DNA of 16,005 nt from DATAWZ01 sp036266975 (GTDB lineage Bacteria; Actinomycetota; Thermoleophilia; Solirubrobacterales; Solirubrobacteraceae): assembly GCA_036266975.1 (NCBI GenBank), contig DATAWZ010000035.1, positions 1 through 16,005 on the forward strand, read 5' to 3'. A model generated the notes under the pieces. The model saw only the letters and a list, made by a program, of their open reading frames with translations, made no database searches and was not told the origin of the DNA. Numbering within the stretch: the first letter of the stretch is position 1; each line of letters starts with the position of its first letter. Shown piece by piece: positions 13,603-16,005 of this stretch. A program made the translations under genes and the position numbers.

Positions 13603-15040
13603 ACGGAGGCCACCACAAACGGCACGACGTCGTCGTCGTCGGGGCTGGAGCCGCCGGCATGACCGCGGCGATCGCCGCCGCGCTGCGCGGCCTGTCGGTC
13701 CTCGTGATCGAGCAGAGCCCGTGGTTCGGGGGGACGACCGCCTACTCGGGCGGGGCAATCCGGGTCCCCGGTAACCGGCCGCTCTGGGGCTACGGCGTCG
13801 GCGACTCCTTCGAGCAGGGCGCGCGCTGGAAGCCGAGCTCGAGCACCTGCGCCCGCCGTCGGCCGCGCTGGACGTCAAGGGACTGACCGTGCAGGCCCAG
13901 GACTTCGTCACGCACAACATGGTCGCCCGCACGGCGGCCGGCCGCGCGACGGCCGCGCGCGTGGTCTGGCGCTTCCTCGGCGGCAAGCTGCGCGGGCAGA
14001 AGCTGCTCGGCGCCGGCCAGTCTCGGTCGGCCCGGCTGCTTGTGCCCCGAATGGGTGCGGCTGAGCCTGCTCGACCTCGGGGTGCCGGTGCGGCTGTCGA
14101 CCCCGTTCGCCGACCTGATCGTGCGCGACGGTCGCGCCGAGGAGCTGCTGGCGCGGCACGGCATGGTCCTCGCGGCCGGCGGCTTCTCGCGCAACCAGGC
14201 GATGCGCGACGAGCACATGCGCGCGCCGAGCGTGACGAGCTGGAGCCTGACCCCGCCCGACGCCGAGGACGGCGGCGTGATCGAGGCCGCACGCCGCGCC
14301 GGCGCGGCCGTCGAGCTGCTCGACCAGGCGTGGGGTATGCCGAGCATCCTCGTCACGAAGGGGTCCGAGGGCGACGTCGCGCTGATGACCCTGGCCGAGC
14401 GCGGGCTGCCCGGCTGCATCGTGGTCAACCGCGCCGGCGAGCGCTACGCCAACGAGGCGATGTCCTACGACGAGTTCTGGCAGGCGATGTAAGCGGCCGA
14501 CCGGCCCGATGCGGGCACCGTGCCCTCGTGGATGCTCTTCGACCAGCAGGCCGAGAACCGCGACATCTTCCTGGGCGGGGGGCCCCGCATGCCGGGGACC
14601 GTGCACCGAGCCTCGTCGGTGGCCGAGCTCGCGGCGTCGATCGGCGTCCCGGCCGATCGCCTGGCGGCAGCGACCGTCGATCGCTTCAACGGCTTCGCCC
14701 GCGACGCCCGCGACGAGGGCTTCGCTCGGGGCGCGAGTGCCTACGATCGTTTTTACGGTGACAGCACGCCGGCCAACCCGTGCCTGGCCCCGCTCGCGAA
14801 GCCGCCCTACTACGCGGTGCGCCTGCAGGCCGGCGATCTCGGGACCAGCGGGGGGCTGGCGGTCGACGGGTGCGCCCGGGTGCAGACCATCGACGGCGGG
14901 GCGTTTCGTGGCTTGTTTGCTGCCGGTAACTCCTCGGCGGGGATCATGGGCTCGGCCTATCCGGGCCCGGGCGCGACCCTCGGGGCGGCGATGGTCTCCG
15001 GCTACGCCGCGGTGGTCGAGCTGGCCTCGCAGGCGGGCGG
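13603..15040 (+). pseudogene. 3-ketosteroid-1-dehydrogenase-like (KstD/FAD-binding) flavoprotein, broken
   Basis: The intact family oxidises the A-ring of 3-ketosteroids (C1-C2) with FAD. Here the expected start is ACG (13603) five bases after GGGAGG (13592-13597), reading ACG-EATTNGT. A base is lost near 13625; the next frame has the dinucleotide-binding DVVVVGAGAAGM and FGGTTAYSGGAI. Near 13820 about 60-70 residues seem deleted, with a frame change to LTVQAQDFVTHNMVARTAAG. Another frameshift lies at about 14030, before LLDLGVPVRLSTPF. TAA at 14490-14492 interrupts ...EFWQAM-(stop)-AADRPD, then DRFNGFARDARDEGFARG, YYAVRLQAGDLGTSGGL and AAGNSSAGIMGSAYPGPGATLGAA continue in the same frame to about 15030. 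No stop follows before the next gene. The C-terminal motifs make the family call strong. Confidence 0.9.
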
Positions 15041-15170
15041 CGAGCGCACCGCCGCCGGCGGCCGTTTGTCAGCGCTTGGACACCAGGGTTGCCGCGGAAC
15101 CCGCAATCCGCCAGGATGGGCTCGCGGCGCGCGCTTGGACGGCGTGATCGCGCCCCCTCCGGAAGAGAGA

Positions 15171-16005
15171 ATGCGCACGAACCATCTCCGGCGCGCCGGA
15201 CTTGCGGGTCTGGTCGCTCTATTGGCGCTGCTCGCGGTCGGCACCACCTCGGCGCTGGCCGACGTGAGCGTGACGATCAGCTCTAGCGCGACGGCACCGT
15301 CGGTCGGGCAGAGCGTGACCTTCACGGCCACCGGGAGCGACCCGAGCAATCCCGACGCGAACCTGTCGTATTTGTTCAGCGTCAACGACACGGTCGAGCA
15401 GAACTCATCCTCGGATACGTACAACACGAGTTCGCTGCCGCTCGGTGACGACCAGGTCTCCGTCCTGGCTACGGACAGCGACTGCCAAGGTCCGACGTGC
15501 ACCGACACGGATTCCCTCGACGTCGACGTGGTACCGGTGCTGACCGAGGGCGCCCCCACCGCGGTCCCGAGCGGCAACGTGACCCAGGGTGACACGGTCG
15601 CGTTTACCGCCCCCTCTCCTATGGGGGGCGACCCGCCCTTTACCTACGCCTGGAGCTTCTCCAGCGCCAGCGGCCCGTTCACCGACGCCACGGGTCAGAC
15701 GGCCAGCCGCCAGTTCCTGAGCGTGGGCCCTCAGACGACCTACGTCCAGGTCAGCGATTCCGCCTCGCCGCCGCACACCGTGGTCAGCTACATCACCACG
15801 CAGGTGCCCACCGCGGCGCCGCCGCAGGGCGGCGACATCGTGCAGTCGCCGGCGGGCACGGTCGACGTCGGCGCACCGGTGACGTTCACCGTCGCCCCCA
15901 ACGGCGGGGTGCCGCCCTACAGCTACGCGTGGTCGTTCTCGTGCACGCAGGCCGCCGGCCACCTCACCGACGCCACCGGACCGACCGTCACGCGCACGTT
16001 CTCCA
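15171..16005 (+). CDS. Secreted PKD-like repeat protein (partial)
   Basis: Starts at ATG 15171 with GGAAGAGAG just upstream and runs off the right edge (278 codons seen). A classic Sec signal peptide, MRTNHLRRAGLAG then a Leu/Ala-rich core and TSALA before DVSV, gives predicted cleavage after about residue 30. The rest is Thr/Ser/Gly/Val-rich beta-sandwich sequence with PKD-like repeats: GSDPSNPDANLSYLFSV in the first domain, then GGDPPFTYAWSFSS...DATGQTASRQF and the closely matching GGVPPYSYAWSFSC...DATGPTVTRTF. These domains bind surfaces, glycans or other proteins; the C-terminal part, which would show whether it is a cell-wall protein or an enzyme, is missing. Two Cys in the first domain (DCQGPTC) may form a disulfide. 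The damaged KstD-like frame enters this gene in the same phase. Confidence 0.85.
   Translation, partial: MRTNHLRRAGLAGLVALLALLAVGTTSALADVSVTISSSATAPSVGQSVTFTATGSDPSNPDANLSYLFSVNDTVEQNSSSDTYNTSSLPLGDDQVSVLATDSDCQGPTCTDTDSLDVDVVPVLTEGAPTAVPSGNVTQGDTVAFTAPSPMGGDPPFTYAWSFSSASGPFTDATGQTASRQFLSVGPQTTYVQVSDSASPPHTVVSYITTQVPTAAPPQGGDIVQSPAGTVDVGAPVTFTVAPNGGVPPYSYAWSFSCTQAAGHLTDATGPTVTRTFS

Noticed and set aside
13603..15040. Programmed frameshifting in the KstD-like gene
   Set aside because: Lesions are many and of several types (start-codon change, deletion, nonsense), with no slippery-site pattern; decay explains them better.

Overview
The window is high-GC DNA with dense, often 4-base-overlapping genes, leaderless-type or GTG starts and a typical actinobacterial gene set: an acyl-CoA synthetase, a cytochrome P450, a DUF7064/7065-type protein, an APH-like kinase, a 3-ketosteroid-dehydrogenase-like flavoprotein and COG4280. 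I infer an actinomycete-type bacterium (Actinomycetota), perhaps Thermoleophilia/Solirubrobacterales. The phylum is fairly safe; the order is a guess.

Region 1 (1-3250, minus strand) is one tightly coupled operon. In order of transcription it encodes an ArsR-family repressor, an ETHE1-like persulfide dioxygenase fused to two rhodanese domains, a DUF892-type ferritin-like protein, and a four-cluster [4Fe-4S] subunit fused to an NrfD-like membrane anchor that runs off the left edge. Each junction is an ATGA or GTGA overlap. The set suggests sulfane-sulfur sensing, persulfide oxidation and a membrane-bound molybdopterin-type sulfur oxidoreductase whose catalytic subunit would lie to the left of the window.

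Region 2 (about 3250-5000) is a genomic scrapyard. It holds a frameshifted response-regulator receiver remnant, the C-terminal part of a winged-helix-like protein, and two abutting IS256-family remnants, one of which keeps the C-terminal part of the transposase and its right end. About 280 bases follow in which I recognise no gene.

Region 3 (4998-7180, minus strand) has a COG4280 membrane protein with a small membrane partner, downstream of an ABC-transporter deletion scar in which a lipoprotein signal sequence runs into a broken ATPase C-terminus with a TOBE-like domain. Upstream are a strong GC hairpin, a 70-residue membrane protein, and three tandem hairpin repeats.

Region 4 (7254-15040) looks catabolic, for a steroid, terpenoid or similar hydrophobic acid. 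An acyl-CoA synthetase on the plus strand converges on a minus-strand operon P450 > DUF7064/7065-like > APH-like kinase > DHA2-type MFS transporter. Divergent from the P450 is a heavily damaged 3-ketosteroid-1-dehydrogenase-like gene with a mutated start codon, frameshifts, an internal deletion, a nonsense codon and no stop. It reads in frame into the last gene, a secreted PKD-like repeat protein cut by the right edge.

All identifications are by eye from translated sequence; no database search was run.
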